DNA from: Plazaster borealis
Lineage: Eukaryota > Echinodermata > Asteroidea > Forcipulatida > Labidiasteridae
DNA length: 64,000 nucleotides
Direction: 5' to 3'
Assembly: GCA_021014325.1 (NCBI GenBank)
Contig: CM037457.1
Span: 11,226,538 to 11,290,537 of the forward strand
Shown here: in pieces, positions 22,271 to 33,571 of the stretch
Layout of the letters: each line of letters begins with the position of its first letter
How positions within the stretch are numbered: position 1 is the first letter of the stretch
Position numbers and translations under genes: made by a program
Notes under the pieces: model-generated
Told to the model about the DNA's origin: nothing
Databases searched by the model: none
The model's input: only the letters and a program-made list of their open reading frames with translations

Positions 22271-22531
22271 GCTACCTGGAAAGGAACTAGTTTTATTATG
22301 AAGAGGCACTCTCATGTCTTTGACTGCAGCTACAGTAAATGTCGACCCACCCCTTTCCATCCAAACCTGCCCCAACCATTCTGGCTCACCAAATTTAACA
22401 TAAACTAAACCAAGTGTTTATTTCTGTATACTTTCCGTAAACCCCTCTTCATATTAAGCAAGGAAGTACTATGTGGGTCTATCTATCACTAATAAACCGG
22501 AAAACATCACCGCACTAAGACTCGATCATAA

Positions 22532-22575
22532 ACAAAACAAACAAACAAACAAACAAACAAACAAACAAACAAACA
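22532..22575. repeat. (AAAC)n microsatellite
   Basis: About ten CAAA units. The counterpart in block A copy 1 is 7585-7685. Confidence 0.9.
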
Positions 22576-22843
22576 CAAGAACACCCCAATGAAAACAACG
22601 ATGAAAGTTAAATTATTTTAAATAAGCAGCATTTCCCTGTTAACACCCTCATCAACAAGTTGTGTGATACAAAAAAAGTACTCATTACTAATGAATCTCA
22701 GAGAAAAACAAAAAACTAAGTTACACAAAACGTCTCCGAATCCAAATTAACAGATTTATTTATTTATTTATTTAAACATATTTATACAGGATACATATAT
22801 CAGCTCAGAGGCTGTTTTACATTATGGTCCTGTTAAGACCAGG

Positions 22844-23035
22844 GCCCAATTTCTTAGAGCTGCTTAAGCAGAAAATATCTCTTAAATGTTTTTGCTTAGC
22901 AGAAATTAGCAGGATACCAGTCACAAATTGTACACGTGACATTACAGTTTGGCTGGTAACCTAAATCTGGTAAGCATAATTTTGTTTTGCTTAGCTACTT
23001 TTTCTGCTTAAGCAGCTCTATGAAATTGGGCCCAG
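22844..23035. mobile_element. Foldback MITE with GGCCCAATTTC termini and CAG target duplication
   Basis: The outer arms ggcccaatttcttagagct and agctctatgaaattgggcc pair, and 'gcttaagcagaaaa' pairs with 'ttttctgcttaagc'. The paralogous site near 7931-7940 reads gaccaggtg without an insert, whereas here CAG stands on both sides. That gives a 3-bp duplication and a recent insertion after the block duplicated. Confidence 0.82.
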
Positions 23036-23459
23036 GTGTGAACACTGTTAAAGTTAAACCTCGTATGTTAACTTAACCATCATGTCAAACAATGTTAACT
23101 AAAACGTGTATTAAGCTGATTATACTGAATATATAGCAATAAAGGCACCACGGCACCAAAATTCAATGCGAATGCAGGTTTTAAAGATTTGGAAAACAAT
23201 AACTATTAAAGGGAAAGTAAATTATTCGCCTTTGAAAGAGTGAATGGGTGTTCGATATCAAACACATCCCAACCAATTAAACTGTGAACATTTGTGTTTT
23301 GTCATGAATGTTAAGCACGTTTATCTACAATGCTTACTAAAGGTAATTGGACGGTCTTTAAATCTTTAAATCTTTGACAGACATCAAGAATTTTCTGGAG
23401 GAATTAACTGATATCAACTGTTAATAAGTGAGCAATCAGGTTTAAACTTAACAATTGTA

Positions 23460-23465
23460 TTTATT
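23460..23465 (-). promoter_or_regulatory. Gene C polyadenylation signal AATAAA
   Basis: Minus-strand AATAAA about 95 nt after the stop at 23559-23561, conserved with 8637-8642. Confidence 0.5.
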
Positions 23466-23558
23466 TTCAATTATTTCTCTTTTAATCACAAGCAATCCTG
23501 TACCTTGTCTATAACATTCCTTCTAACTAAATAAGTCAGACCACTATTCCAGTGCTTG

Positions 23559-23812
23559 CTATATCGTACAAGTTACATCCACGGTAAATTCACAAATCAC
23601 TGTATTACCGGCTTGGTCCTCTGCGATGTATTGAACAGTTTCTAGCAGGCCACAAAAGAAAATGGACCCGACCGGAAAGTCAGATTTGACCGTCACTTCT
23701 TTCCCGGAGTTATCCTGGAAGACCGGCTCTGCCCAATGGACAATTTCCGAACTGCCCTTGGTCTCTACAGTAATTGAGCCCGGGCATCCGACTACCTGTG
23801 GTGGCTCTTCGT
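23559..23812 (-). CDS. Gene C terminal exon: HYR domain and stop
   Basis: Near-identical to 8740-8993: EPVFQDNSGKEVTV, EDQAGNTVIC, FTVDVTCTI, TAG at 23559-23561. It has Asn in AGNT where the gene B copy has Tyr (AGYT); Asn is the usual HYR residue, so the gene B copy is the derived one. Intact acceptor ..cttatag. Confidence 0.75.
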
Positions 23813-24056
23813 CTATAAGTAAACAAATTTGAATGTCATTATCAACAGATGTGCATAAAGTTTATATTATTTTTGTATCATTTTTGTAAACAACCGTCAG
23901 CGATTACTGTAAAATCGTTTTAGTAAGGTTCTATATCAGTAAATTGAACGGTGTGTGTTGCGACAACGGTTCTATGTAAATCATACTGGGATGTGTTCGG
24001 TGTCATCTGCAAGGGATCTTTGTGGTATTGTGAAGGCTTTGTGTTTTAAAAAATAC

Positions 24057-24222
24057 CTGTGACTGTAATTCTGAATGTGCATGTGCTTTCGAGTTCGGCC
24101 CTATTACGTGCTGTGTACGTGACCACCGTTACTTCATCCAGGTAGAACCGCTCCTTGGCAGCCGAGAGGGAAGCCTCCACGGTCGGCGTTCCAATATTGT
24201 CTCGTGCCTCCGGTTGGTCCCT
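24057..24222 (-). pseudogene. Truncated HYR exon
   Basis: It matches 9238-9403 of gene B (DQPEARDNIGTP, YLDEVTVVTYTARN, STCTFRITVT) with an intact donor. Homology stops abruptly after DQ at 24222, so the N-terminal third of the HYR (PPEFITCP region) and the acceptor are missing. This marks the edge of block A. Confidence 0.7.
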
Positions 24223-24649
24223 ATTAAAGGTTTGCCTGGTTTTTGGAATAATACATTTTTGTTTCATCACAAATACAGTAGTTTTAGTTTCAACGCCATG
24301 TAAAACCTAACACGGTTCACAAAAAGTAACCAAGTGATGGAAAGTGGAAACGAGATCTATTCATTTTGTTAATGTTGTAAAGCAATGGTGATATTTTACT
24401 CAAGTGCTCAGAAAAAAATCTACAATTCGTTTTTGGATAAACAGATAACAGTTTCCCTAAAATACAAGAAAAAATAATAGCTTTTCCCAAAACACTTTCA
24501 GCATATTACATAAGATCAACCATCAACGCTACTCAAGTAAACGCGTGTTTATGACTTTACTTTTGTATACATCACACGAGTCTATCGCAATGGTTTTATC
24601 AAATTAAAAATAGCGGGTTTCGTTTTTGGTTTCCATTCCGGTGTGGCAG

Positions 24650-24799
24650 GAGATTCTGTACCCCCGAGATTCTGTCCCCACATACGGCGAACTGTGTACA
24701 AATTGCTTTTGATAGCGCCCTCTTTTGAATTAACTTCCTTCTGCCCATGTTAATTTCCCATATGGGGACAGAATCTCCGGGGGACAGATTTCCCAATGA
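24650..24799. mobile_element. Small foldback element
   Basis: 'gagattctgtccccacat' pairs with 'atatggggacagaatctc', with further pairing of 'attctgtacccccg' and 'cgggggacagattt'. About 150 bp, non-coding. Region 24223-27530 holds this, an older repeat (about 25220-25490) and the foldback 26275-26770; no exon was recognised. Confidence 0.6.
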
Positions 24800-25199
24800 C
24801 ACTGGCAACCTACTTTCTTTGGAAAAGCGTTCTTTCAATCAATTTTTGCCTGTTTTTCGCCCGGGTTTTGACCAGCTTATACGTCTTTCTCCCTAATTGT
24901 TATACATCCGTAAAGGAGGTCTTATGACCATAGGCCTAGTAGTGCATACGACCTTTTTTATAAAGACATTTTCTTGCCACGAAGAAAAAAACCCATTAAA
25001 ATAGGCTGAAGGTAATGCAAAAGCCTCTAAGCGCATGGATAAACCTCTCAGAATCTTTCTGGGAAATAAAGAATCAACTTTCTTTAGATAATTTTTTTTC
25101 TCTGGACAAATTTTGACAGATGGTGCTGAATCAAAACGAAAAACATACAAAAACTATATGCGACAGACCAAGCACAAAATACATGTTTTAAAGGGAGGG

Positions 25200-25500
25200 T
25201 ATACCTTTCGTAATTACTCCAAAAATGAACGACCATAAAAAACGTATTGGTAAGAAGCACTGCAGCTGTTTATAATGTATAACATTTTGAGAAATGATTC
25301 CCTTCAAGGGAGTGTGGTTTTAGAGAGAGGGATTCAAAAACATTTCAATCTGAGAAACGTTTCTGCAAGTTTGTGTTTTCCAAATTACGGGTTATTATTC
25401 CTGCGTGAACATAACCGCTCCAGATTTTCGGCGATATTTCAAAAACGCTACCAATTTTTGAAATGAAATTTTCACAGGTTATAGTTTTATATTGTATATA
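25200..25500. repeat. Interspersed repeat shared with 14180-14460
   Basis: Shared stretches include 'aaaaacgctaccaa/ccttttg', 'gaaatgaaattttcacag' and 'acataaccgctccagatt'. Its 5' part resembles one half of the TTAA MITE family ('taattactccaaaaat'), so it may be a related, longer foldback. No coding potential seen. Confidence 0.45.
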
Positions 25501-26274
25501 TCTACCAGGGTTCTTCCTAGGTTTTTTCAAAACTGTGGGGCTTATCCGGACCCACATATACGAAGTTTGGTCGAAGCACTCTGAATTGAAACAAGGTCCT
25601 CAGAATGTTTTCTACTTGGTGTATATCTTGGTTTTAAAAGCCCTTCCTTTTTTCTTTTTCTTTTTATTCCTTTTTTTTATTGGCCGAAATTTGCGCGTAT
25701 CGGCACTCATATCACGTTTATCGGTCCGATACGCTAGCTTGTGCATGGGAGAATCCTTTCTACATTTCATTTGATATTAAAACAATCGAACGGATCCAAA
25801 AACCAAAGGTATAGTTTGTCTTTAACATGCAACATTGTCTGTACATGGCTGATGGACGTGGGATAATGTTCGGATCCTGATAGTAAATCATTTTCAGTTT
25901 TTCAATTTTTTAGTTTTTAATTAACTCGTTGGCAGAACGATAAGTGCCAATATCTTAAACTCAAGCTGCTAACTTTCTTAAATCTATAAACAAACCCATT
26001 TCAAATTGAAATTAAAATTTATGGGCCAAATTGGCCACAAATCGGACCATAGCATCTTTAACATAATAAATCGTTGCCCGACATACATTGAATCCGTCTT
26101 CTAGACAAATTAACTTACACAATGGATAGTATAAGATCAAGCATACTTTTTAATGAGTATAGGGTAACAGTCGTTAATATCTAACATTAAATTCTTTGAT
26201 CTCAATATGACTTAAACTGATTAAAGATCTAGGAAAATGTCCAATTCAATTTTCTGATGTACTCATTTTCCAAT

Positions 26275-26770
26275 AGATACTGTCCTCATGTGAGTGGGGG
26301 AAAATTACAAGTTGCTATAACCTCACGTTAAAATGGTTAAATTGCCATTGCATATACGATACCCTTCCGGGCAAACTTTGTCAGTATCCAAAACATCCGA
26401 TGACATCATTCTGAGAAAAATGGGTCTGTACATTTTTGTACAGGAACGTTATGGTTCATTCCTGAATTTCAATGATATTCAATTAAAACGGCCTCGAATT
26501 TGACATTTTATCAGACGAAATATTCTTCCTTTGCATGTAAAGACGCATTAGTTGTTGAAATCCAATGACTCATGTTTCAAATTTCGCTCTGAAAAAGTCA
26601 CGAATGAACCAAACCATCCCCATACAAAAATATACAGACCCATTTTTCGGATGTTTTGGATGTTGACGAAATTTGCATTGGAAGCTTGGTTATCGAATAC
26701 AATGGCAATTTACACCATTTTAAGGTTAGAGACTTGTAATTTTTTCCCCACTCACATGAGGACACTATCT
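26275..26770. mobile_element. ~496-bp foldback element
   Basis: 'gtcctcatgtgagtgggg' near the left end pairs with 'ccccactcacatgaggac' at the right end; pairing continues inward through 'attacaag'/'cttgtaat' and 'gccattg'/'caatggc'. The interior also pairs in parts ('acccatttttc' with 'gaaaaatgggt'). It is the long-arm type seen in MITEs. Confidence 0.75.
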
Positions 26771-27532
26771 ACTTTCTACTCTATCTTCCTTTTCCCTTCC
26801 TCTTTACGTTTCTGTATTCACAGAAAACTTGTTTTCGTTGTCAACATACTGACAAATCACATTGATTACAGCATACAACTGTGTAAATATTATAGAATAT
26901 ATGTAATCATTCAAAACAACTGTTAACAATCATAAAGTTGGAAATAATTATTTGCAACATGCAGGGAAATTGGAAAACAATGCTGTTATGTTCCAATGGG
27001 CAGATGACATACATGAAGCAACAGCTTTACAAGACAGAGACGAAAACGGACAAACAGAGACGAAGACAAACGAAAAGCAGGGGTAAATACGACCAACGAT
27101 TCGTGGAATAGACTTGCTGTAATATAAAGACAACCGTACTCATCATGGGATTTGATTTATTGACGGCCGTTACATGTGGTGTTCTTTTGTGTGATGATAC
27201 CACCCCTTGCACAGCCAATGTTACGTCACACCACAGTCACTTCTGCTTTAATGTTCCACAAAGGAGTAATTTTAAGGTATTTTTTCACTCTGGTAAAAAT
27301 AATGTGAAAGTTTTCAGTGCGACGAAACGCATTAGACTTATTCATTTCACTAAAAGCAGTTATTTATCAGTATGTCGTTATTGTAGTTCTTTGCCTTTCT
27401 TCTCCATGTAAGCACCACGCCGGTCCAGTAGCCAGAGTAAATAATATGAAGCAATGTTAGTGAAGACACCTTGTCCATTGAATTATCAACAATTCTACGG
27501 CAGACCTGAAATAGATTTTTTAATACTCACTT

Positions 27533-28661
27533 TGAATCAAGAAATGGTACAACAATGGAACTGTTTCTACAGATGCTGCTTCATAACTCTTTGAATCAAG
27601 ATAAGGTACAGCTGAAACTGTTTGTAAAGGTGCTGCTACTTGTTTCATTATTCTCTTTGAATCAAGATAAGGTACATGTAGAACTGTTTGTAAAGGTGCT
27701 GCTGCTTATTTCTTTACTCTCTTTGAATCAAGATAAAGTACAGCTGGAACTGTTAGTAAAGGTGCTGCGACTTGTTTCATTCCTCCTATTGAATCAAGAT
27801 AAGGTACACATGGAACTGTTTGTTAAGTTGGTGCTGCTTGTTTCATTACTCTCTTTGAATCAAGATAAGGTACAGCTGGAACTGTTTGTAAAGGTGCTGC
27901 TACATTGTTCATTACTCTCTTTGAATCAAGATAAGGTACATATAGAAGTGTTTGTAAAGGTGCTGCTGCTTGTTTCATTACTCTCTTTGAATCAAGATAA
28001 GTAACAGCTGGAACTGTTTGTAAACTTGTTGCTACTTGTTCCATTACTCTTATTGAATAAAGATAAGGTACATATAGAACTGTTTGTAAAGGTGCTGCTG
28101 CTTTTTTCATTACTGTCTTTGAATCAAGATAAGGTACACATGGAACTGTTTGTACAGGTGCTGCTACTTGTTTTATTACTCTCTTTGAATCAAGATAAGG
28201 TACATATAGAACTGTTTGTAAAGGTGCTGCTGCTTGTTTCATTACTCTCTTTGAATCAAGATAAGGTACATATGGAACTGTTTGTAAAGGTGCTGCTACT
28301 TGTTTCATTACTCTCGTTGAATCAAGATAAGGTACATATGGAACTGTTTGTAAAGGTGCTGCTACATGTTTTATTACTCTCTTTGAATCAAGATAAGGTA
28401 CATATAGAACTGTTTGTAAAGGTGCTGCTGCTTGTTTCATTACTCTTATTGAATCAAGATAAGGTACATATGAAACTGTTTGTAAAGGTGCTGCTACTTG
28501 TTTTATTACTCTCTTTGAATCAAGATAAGGTACATATAGAACTGTTTGTAAAGGTGCTGCTGCTTGTTTCATTACTCTTATTGAATCAAGATATGGTACA
28601 TATTGAACTGTTTGTTAAGGTGTTGTTGCTTGTTTCATTACTCTCTTTGAGTCAAGATAAG
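27533..28661. repeat. 66-bp tandem minisatellite, about 17 units
   Basis: Unit: tttgaatcaagataaggtac, then about 46 bp with 'gaactgtttgtaaaggtgc' and 'ttgtttcattactctc'. The unit is 22 codons, so frames stay open on both strands (plus 27555-28004 and 28026-28763; minus 27823-28572). The plus-strand peptide is a leucine/valine-rich repeat (SLNQDKVH.ELFVKVLLLVS) and the minus strand gives PLQTVLYVPYLDSKRVIKQ. There is no start or splice context tying it to gene C, so it is treated as a repeat in the gene C intron just after the GCC2-like exon. Confidence 0.85.
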
Positions 28662-28725
28662 GGTGTGGCGTGTAAAAACTTTGGAACTCATGTTATAGTT
28701 GATGCTGGTTATGCTATTTTCTTAC

Positions 28726-28884
28726 GTGCGCAAGAGTCTCCTGACTTAGGGGTGCCTTCATGACCAGGCAGGCAATCACAGGCATTCCGTGAAACACTGC
28801 TCTCTGCTGCCGTGGTTGATAAATCCGGACACGATATACAGGTTAGGTTGCCATATTCAGGTTTGTAGGTACCTCTTGGGCAAG
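28726..28884 (-). CDS. Gene C exon: GCC2/GCC3-like module
   Basis: A 159-nt phase 1-1 exon. It keeps ACPRGTYKPEYGN and CDCLPGHEG, all cysteines and both splice sites (acceptor ..ctacag; donor C|GTAAG) relative to 2014-2172. Its sequence state is that of a functional exon. Confidence 0.75.
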
Positions 28885-28981
28885 CTGTAGGAAAGAAAAC
28901 AACAGAGTTAGTTGGGGAACTTATGCAACGTAATTTGAGGTTAATGGGACAGCAAAAGGAAACCTTTTATTGTGGCCGTAC

Positions 28982-29167
28982 CGTCGCATTCTCCGACTTG
29001 ACCGCCGCCCGTGTATCCCGGACGACAGGCACATTCATAGCTTCCGGTCTGTGTTGCGCATGAGCAGGTAGCCTGTGCATTACAACAACTATGCCCCTCG
29101 AAGCACAACGAGTCACACAGGGCACTGCTTGGAGAGGGGTCCCACGATGATGCAATGATGTCTTCGT
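28982..29167 (-). CDS. Gene C exon: EGF-like cysteine-rich module
   Basis: A 186-nt phase 1-1 exon: LCDSLCFEGHSCCNAQATC, CSCATQTGSYECACRPGY. Closely related to 2265-2447. Acceptor ..tttag and donor G|GTACGG intact. Confidence 0.77.
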
Positions 29168-29619
29168 CTAAACAGAAAGCCAATAAATCATCCAAGAGAA
29201 ACTGATGAGTGTATGAACATGGCAACAGTTGATCTACAGTAGATCTAAAAAGTGTAATATCTTGAATTTCAAACGAATATGAAACAAGGAGATGATATTT
29301 CTCCCAGGTGATGAGATGCTTCAACTGAGAGATACATCCACAGTTTCAAGAAAGACAGAAAGTATTTAATCAATTGTTATTTGTCAACGGTTGATCGATA
29401 AACTGTGCAATATCTTGAATTTCAAACGAATATGAATCAAGGAGATAACATTTCTCCCAGGTGATGAGATGCTTGTAGTGGAAATAACTATATCCCACAT
29501 GTTCAAGACTGCAAGGAAGTGCAACATTCCGCATTCTCTAAAAGACTGAAAATATTTAATCAATGGTTTGTTGTCGACAAATTCACAAACTTCTGATCCG
29601 GTCACCCGGTCTTCCTTAC

Positions 29620-29843
29620 CTCCTGTCTCACCGATCGCCAGTCTCTGAATATCGCCCAAAAGATGCAAAAGAAAGACGTGGTCCTCCGTCGGAGTGGAAG
29701 CAACTCGGCTCATCTGATCCAAGCTGACTCCACTCCCTAGGGCGATGACGAAGATGGTAACACCGCTTGCCTTCAAAGACGAAGCCACGCTCTTCAAACT
29801 CCGATCGTTGGTAGCTTGGCTATTAGTCAGCATGAAAACCAAC
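29620..29843 (-). CDS. Gene C exon: C-terminal half of VWA domain
   Basis: 224 nt, same length and phases (2 in, 1 out) as 3922-4145. It encodes LVFMLTNSQATNDRS, ASGVTIFVIALGSGVS and ASTPTEDHVFLL. Acceptor ..cttcag, donor G|GTAAGG. Confidence 0.78.
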
Positions 29844-30602
29844 CTGAAGTAGCCATGTTAGATGAAAGAGATTTTAAATAAACTAGTATACCAAATACAC
29901 CTTTTTTCAGAATCAAAGTACAATATTCTTTAAGGTTTGTGGTGACACCGTGTGATAAAGTCTCTTACAGGTTGTAGTGGTTATGAACAGAAACGGTTGA
30001 GTATGCTCTATACGTTTATGGGTTTTGAGGCATTGCATTAATGTATATTCAGTTGGCGGTAACACCATTGTGTATCTACTTTGCTGTGTAGATTGTTCTT
30101 TGGGAACTTTTCTTGCTATTTATTTTACTGCCGGTGAGTAGATTTCGGAATTCGGGAGATTACTTAGTTCCGAAAAGAACAGTCCTAGCTGCTTATAACT
30201 ACTACCGGGGGGTGGTAGGAAAATTGGCCGGGACTACTGCTTTCACGTTATAGTGGATCGAGGGGTTAATTGGTCTCAACGTTTCGATTAGCCTGCTCTA
30301 GACGAGACGATGTCAGGAAACTGTACTTTGGATCAGTATGCTCTGATCGTCTTCAGAAGAAGGACTGAACACAAATTATCAAAGAGCCCATTTTCCTGAA
30401 AGCAGACTTGACAGTTGAATGGGAGAAAGTTCTCGTTCTACGTCTAAAGCAAGAAATGATTTATAAACCTTTACATCATTTTCAGTGGAGAGGGAATTTA
30501 TGTGGGGCATCAGTAGTGTTCTCTGGGAACGAGCTTCATCCCCACCGTATGGTATACAGGTTACATAATTTAAACAACCTCGATCTTTTGGTCATATCTT
30601 AC

Positions 30603-31049
30603 TTCGGGATTGAATGTCTCGACTGTTCCAAGGTAAGCCTAGCACCGAGAAGTCCCCCGTGTCCCACTGTGCATGTTTTCCCCTCTCGGTAACGAACTGC
30701 TTGGAAGTCACTCCCAAATAGAGTGCATTTATTCTTCCCGACAGGAGACGTGATGTAGTCAACGTCAACGTTGATCTGGTAGCAACCGAAGTAAGTGACC
30801 ACGGCGACCCGGGAGGTATCGGCTGACAAGGGGAAGATCATGCAGACATCTCTCACAAATTTCACCTCGTAGTCGAAGTGGTCCGAATCGACGTTATCCG
30901 ATGAGTCGAGGATGAAGACGATCTCGGCGGGCTTGCCCCGGAACCCCTCCAAGACTCGTAAGAATTTCCCGCTGGCGACTTCAGTCTCTGTTCGGTTCCG
31001 TTTGATATCTGTGGAAGACTGATGGAAACATTCTGGATGTACTTGGGCA
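30603..31049 (-). pseudogene. Gene C VWA N-terminal half, 5' end interrupted by a foldback element
   Basis: It encodes AQVHPECFHQSS, KPAEIVFILDSSDNVD, RVAVVTYFGC and TSPVGKNKC, in frame with 29620-29843 through donor AA|GTAAGATA. The MIDAS is DSSDN instead of DxSxS, so metal binding is doubtful. At 31050 the foldback begins exactly where gene A encodes the end of its signal peptide (LAQSQ). Beyond the element (31905-31970) a hydrophobic frame (VIGALIALAVGLS) exists but no in-frame ATG was found. Confidence 0.65.
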
Positions 31050-31904
31050 TAGACTGTGCAAGTCTCGCGCGTATCGGAACGAGAAAACACGTCAAACGAA
31101 GAATTGTTTTCTCTCTGAAATCAAATCTTTGTTTTAAATTATATCTAATGACAAAATCTGAACAACAAAAATATTCATTCATGTTTATAATATCAGTTTT
31201 AGTTTTTATAATAAATACACAAATAATGTGTAAACTATTATTTGAGCAAAATTAAAACTCTGGGACAAGGGTGCTTATTTGATCTTAACTTTTCAGTAAC
31301 CACTTACGTGGATTCGCGATGGTCACACGGACGTAAAATTAACGCTTGATGCAGTTTATAGAGGACGCTGACGCCTCAACAACCCTAGGCACTTTTCGAA
31401 ACGACCGGCTTCGGCTTCGGATTCGGCTCAGGCTAGCTAGGCCCCTCAGTTGTTTTGACTATGCGTTCAGGGATTCAGACGAGAGAACGGAGCCTGAAGC
31501 CGAATCCAAAGCCAAAGCCGTGGATTCGAAAAGGGCCAAAGACTGCTATAGGCTTTGCGTTGCAATTACAACATCTGGCGATTATCATCGCGCATCAAAA
31601 ACAATCGTTTACATAAATTTTGTGATCGGAGGTGAGCACAAAATTCATAATTTTTTGCAGCAACCGGAAGCTGGGGTCAAGTTTAATTCTCAGGGTTTTC
31701 TTTGTTATATTGTTGAATTGACTTTACTTTAATATTTTTTATCACTATGTATTACATTCCCAGCAACATATATATTTTTCATGGTCATAGATTACGTAAA
31801 ACTAAAATAATTGACAAAACAAAATTTTGCCCACGTAAATCTCCATAAGGTTGGGACCACAGTGGTCTCAGAAGTTCAAATATGCGCGAGACTTGCACAG
31901 TCTA
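31050..31904. mobile_element. TAGACTG foldback element with a nested smaller element
   Basis: The ends tagactgtgcaagtctcgcg and gcgcgagacttgcacagtcta are inverted. The interior matches 18548-19160 but carries a 159-bp insert at 31391-31549 flanked by 'cacttttcgaaacgaccgg' and 'ggattcgaaaagggcc', a relative of the 'gccgttttcgaaacc' foldback at 11873-12008. It inserted into the first exon of gene C. Confidence 0.8.
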
Positions 31905-32776
31905 TTGACAACCCCACAGCCAAGGCTATGAGAGCACCTATAACATATAGTACATTTTATTCCCGTCATGAGTTTTACTTTACACTTAATGATGCCATCG
32001 GTCACTTATTGAGTGTACCTGGTTCAGTTCATCCATTCTGATTGGCCGAGAGGAGATCACGTGGTCGATATAAAACATGGCGATGAGTGTTTAAACATGG
32101 CCTGAGGTCATTGCGTCAAAAGAGGGTGCTATCAAATGATTTAGCGCAAATTTGACGACCGAATTTAAAGTTCGTGGTTAGTCGCATATTTGGCTCGCGC
32201 AAGTTTCAAACTTGCGTGCGATCTCGATAGTTTGAAACTTAAGCGTGCAAGCTCTAAACATGCGCTAAAGAAGCTACTTTGCGCTCAACGATGGATAGAA
32301 ATTCGGCTCGGTCCTTTATCGTACGGTTACGACCGGTTTTTTAAGACTGGGTCGCCTACTCTTTTTTCCCCTTACTGTAGACCCGACTCTTGCGAAACAG
32401 CTTTTTTCCTTTTTCTCCTTATCTTCAAACTGATCTTATCTAAGCGAGGCTTTAGGACCAAAATAGTCTGACCCCTTTTTGGTACACTGAGAATCAGTAT
32501 CTATGTTACTACTGGACAAAGATATTACTGTGTGACGAATGTGTTTCCGGATTTGTTTGTGTATTATTATGAAAGCGCTTAATTTCATGACATTTACCAT
32601 TGCCCAGTCCCGATTAAGGTCACACTTAGGATAGTGTGAAGGCTAATATCACATGAGGATTTTTGTTAACAAAGTTTAAGTTAAGACCTAGACTTAACCT
32701 TTTATGAAAACCATACTTTTGACCTGTGGTCACAAAATGTTTTGGAAAGTCTGTACACCTTTGCTTGTACGCCTAC
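31905..32776 (-). other. Gap between gene D exon and gene C start; no exon recognised
   Basis: It holds the hydrophobic frame next to the foldback (31905-31970) and otherwise no recognisable domain. Polydom-type proteins would continue with further modules after the 32777-33051 exon; none was seen here, so the gene D 3' end is unresolved. Confidence 0.5.
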
Positions 32777-33051
32777 CTGCAACTTAACAATATTGAGGTT
32801 GACTGTATCATTCAGTGATATGTTGGTGGCTTGTTGTGATTGGAGTCCCACCGGTGGGTCCACTGGACCGCATACCACTGCAACATTCTCCAACGTACAG
32901 CCCAGGCCCTCGGAGCAGAATCCTGGAATAATCTCTGCAAGTGTTTGGAATTTGTTGACAAAGTCCTCTTTGATTTCAGTGTTGTTTGTCTGGCAGTCTC
33001 CCGTGTAATAGCTGAAGTCCACTCCAACTTCACCACTGGGAACTCTTAACT
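32777..33051 (-). CDS. Gene D exon: polydom-type linker region after CCP
   Basis: 275 nt, phase 1 in and 0 out, with donor CAG|GTAGGC. It encodes ELRVPSGEVGVDFSYYTGDC, EDFVNKFQTLAEIIPGFC and LGCTLENVAVVC. Conserved spacing of four cysteines and the 'F...FQT.....IP.FC' pattern resemble the segment that follows the 'NGALAC' CCP in SVEP1/polydom. That family resemblance is from memory. Confidence 0.65.
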
Positions 33052-33571
33052 CTGTTTTAAACAAAGTGGCAATTCATGTGTAAATTAATAAAGAATAAAT
33101 TTGTAAATATTATATATCATCAAAGGAAGCACCTATGTAAAAGACACAATGTTTTACCACAGCATTGTATACTTGTAAGTTGTAATATACTATTTGAACT
33201 TGGGAAATTGTTCCTCTCCTAACTGCTCCGTGCACAAAAACAGGACAGTTACGTTGTTTCTTTTTTAATCAACGAAACCAATAGGCAATTATTTCTCAGA
33301 CTTTCTTTTTAGTGCAGCAATATTGCTCGACTTACCTCATTTTACAACACTTCTTTGCGATTTGCACAAAATTATGCAGCAATGATCATTTCTTCAAAGT
33401 AGATGACCTGCGTTGGTAACCAATGTTTTGTTAGGGATATTGTGCACGTGGTTTTTTTTGTAGACCATATTTTTTTATTGTGACAGATATAAGTATTTCT
33501 CATAGAAGATTTGTACTTGCGATGTTGTTATCATCTGTCCCTTACAGTTTTATTTATATTTTGATTATTAC

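Larger units (their letters stand above)
23559..31049 (-). pseudogene. Gene C: decaying VWA-EGF-GCC2...HYR gene
   Basis: Parts in order: VWA N-half 30603-31049 (5' end cut by a foldback element), VWA C-half 29620-29843, EGF-like 28982-29167, GCC2-like 28726-28884, then a minisatellite and no exons until a truncated HYR (24057-24222) and a terminal HYR (23559-23812). Splice sites around the VWA and cysteine-rich exons are intact, so a transcript is possible. The lost first exon context, degenerate MIDAS and truncated HYR all argue for decay. Alternatively, 23.5-24.2 kb is just a duplicated 3' end unrelated to the VWA exons. Confidence 0.55.

Noticed and set aside
27823..28572. 249-residue minus-strand and 245-residue plus-strand open frames
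   Set aside because: Both are by-products of a 66-bp repeat whose unit is a multiple of three; no independent sign of translation. Kept only as a finding.
31346..31732. 128-residue plus-strand frame
   Set aside because: It falls entirely in the foldback element and its nested insert; arginine/leucine-rich translation of inverted repeat.
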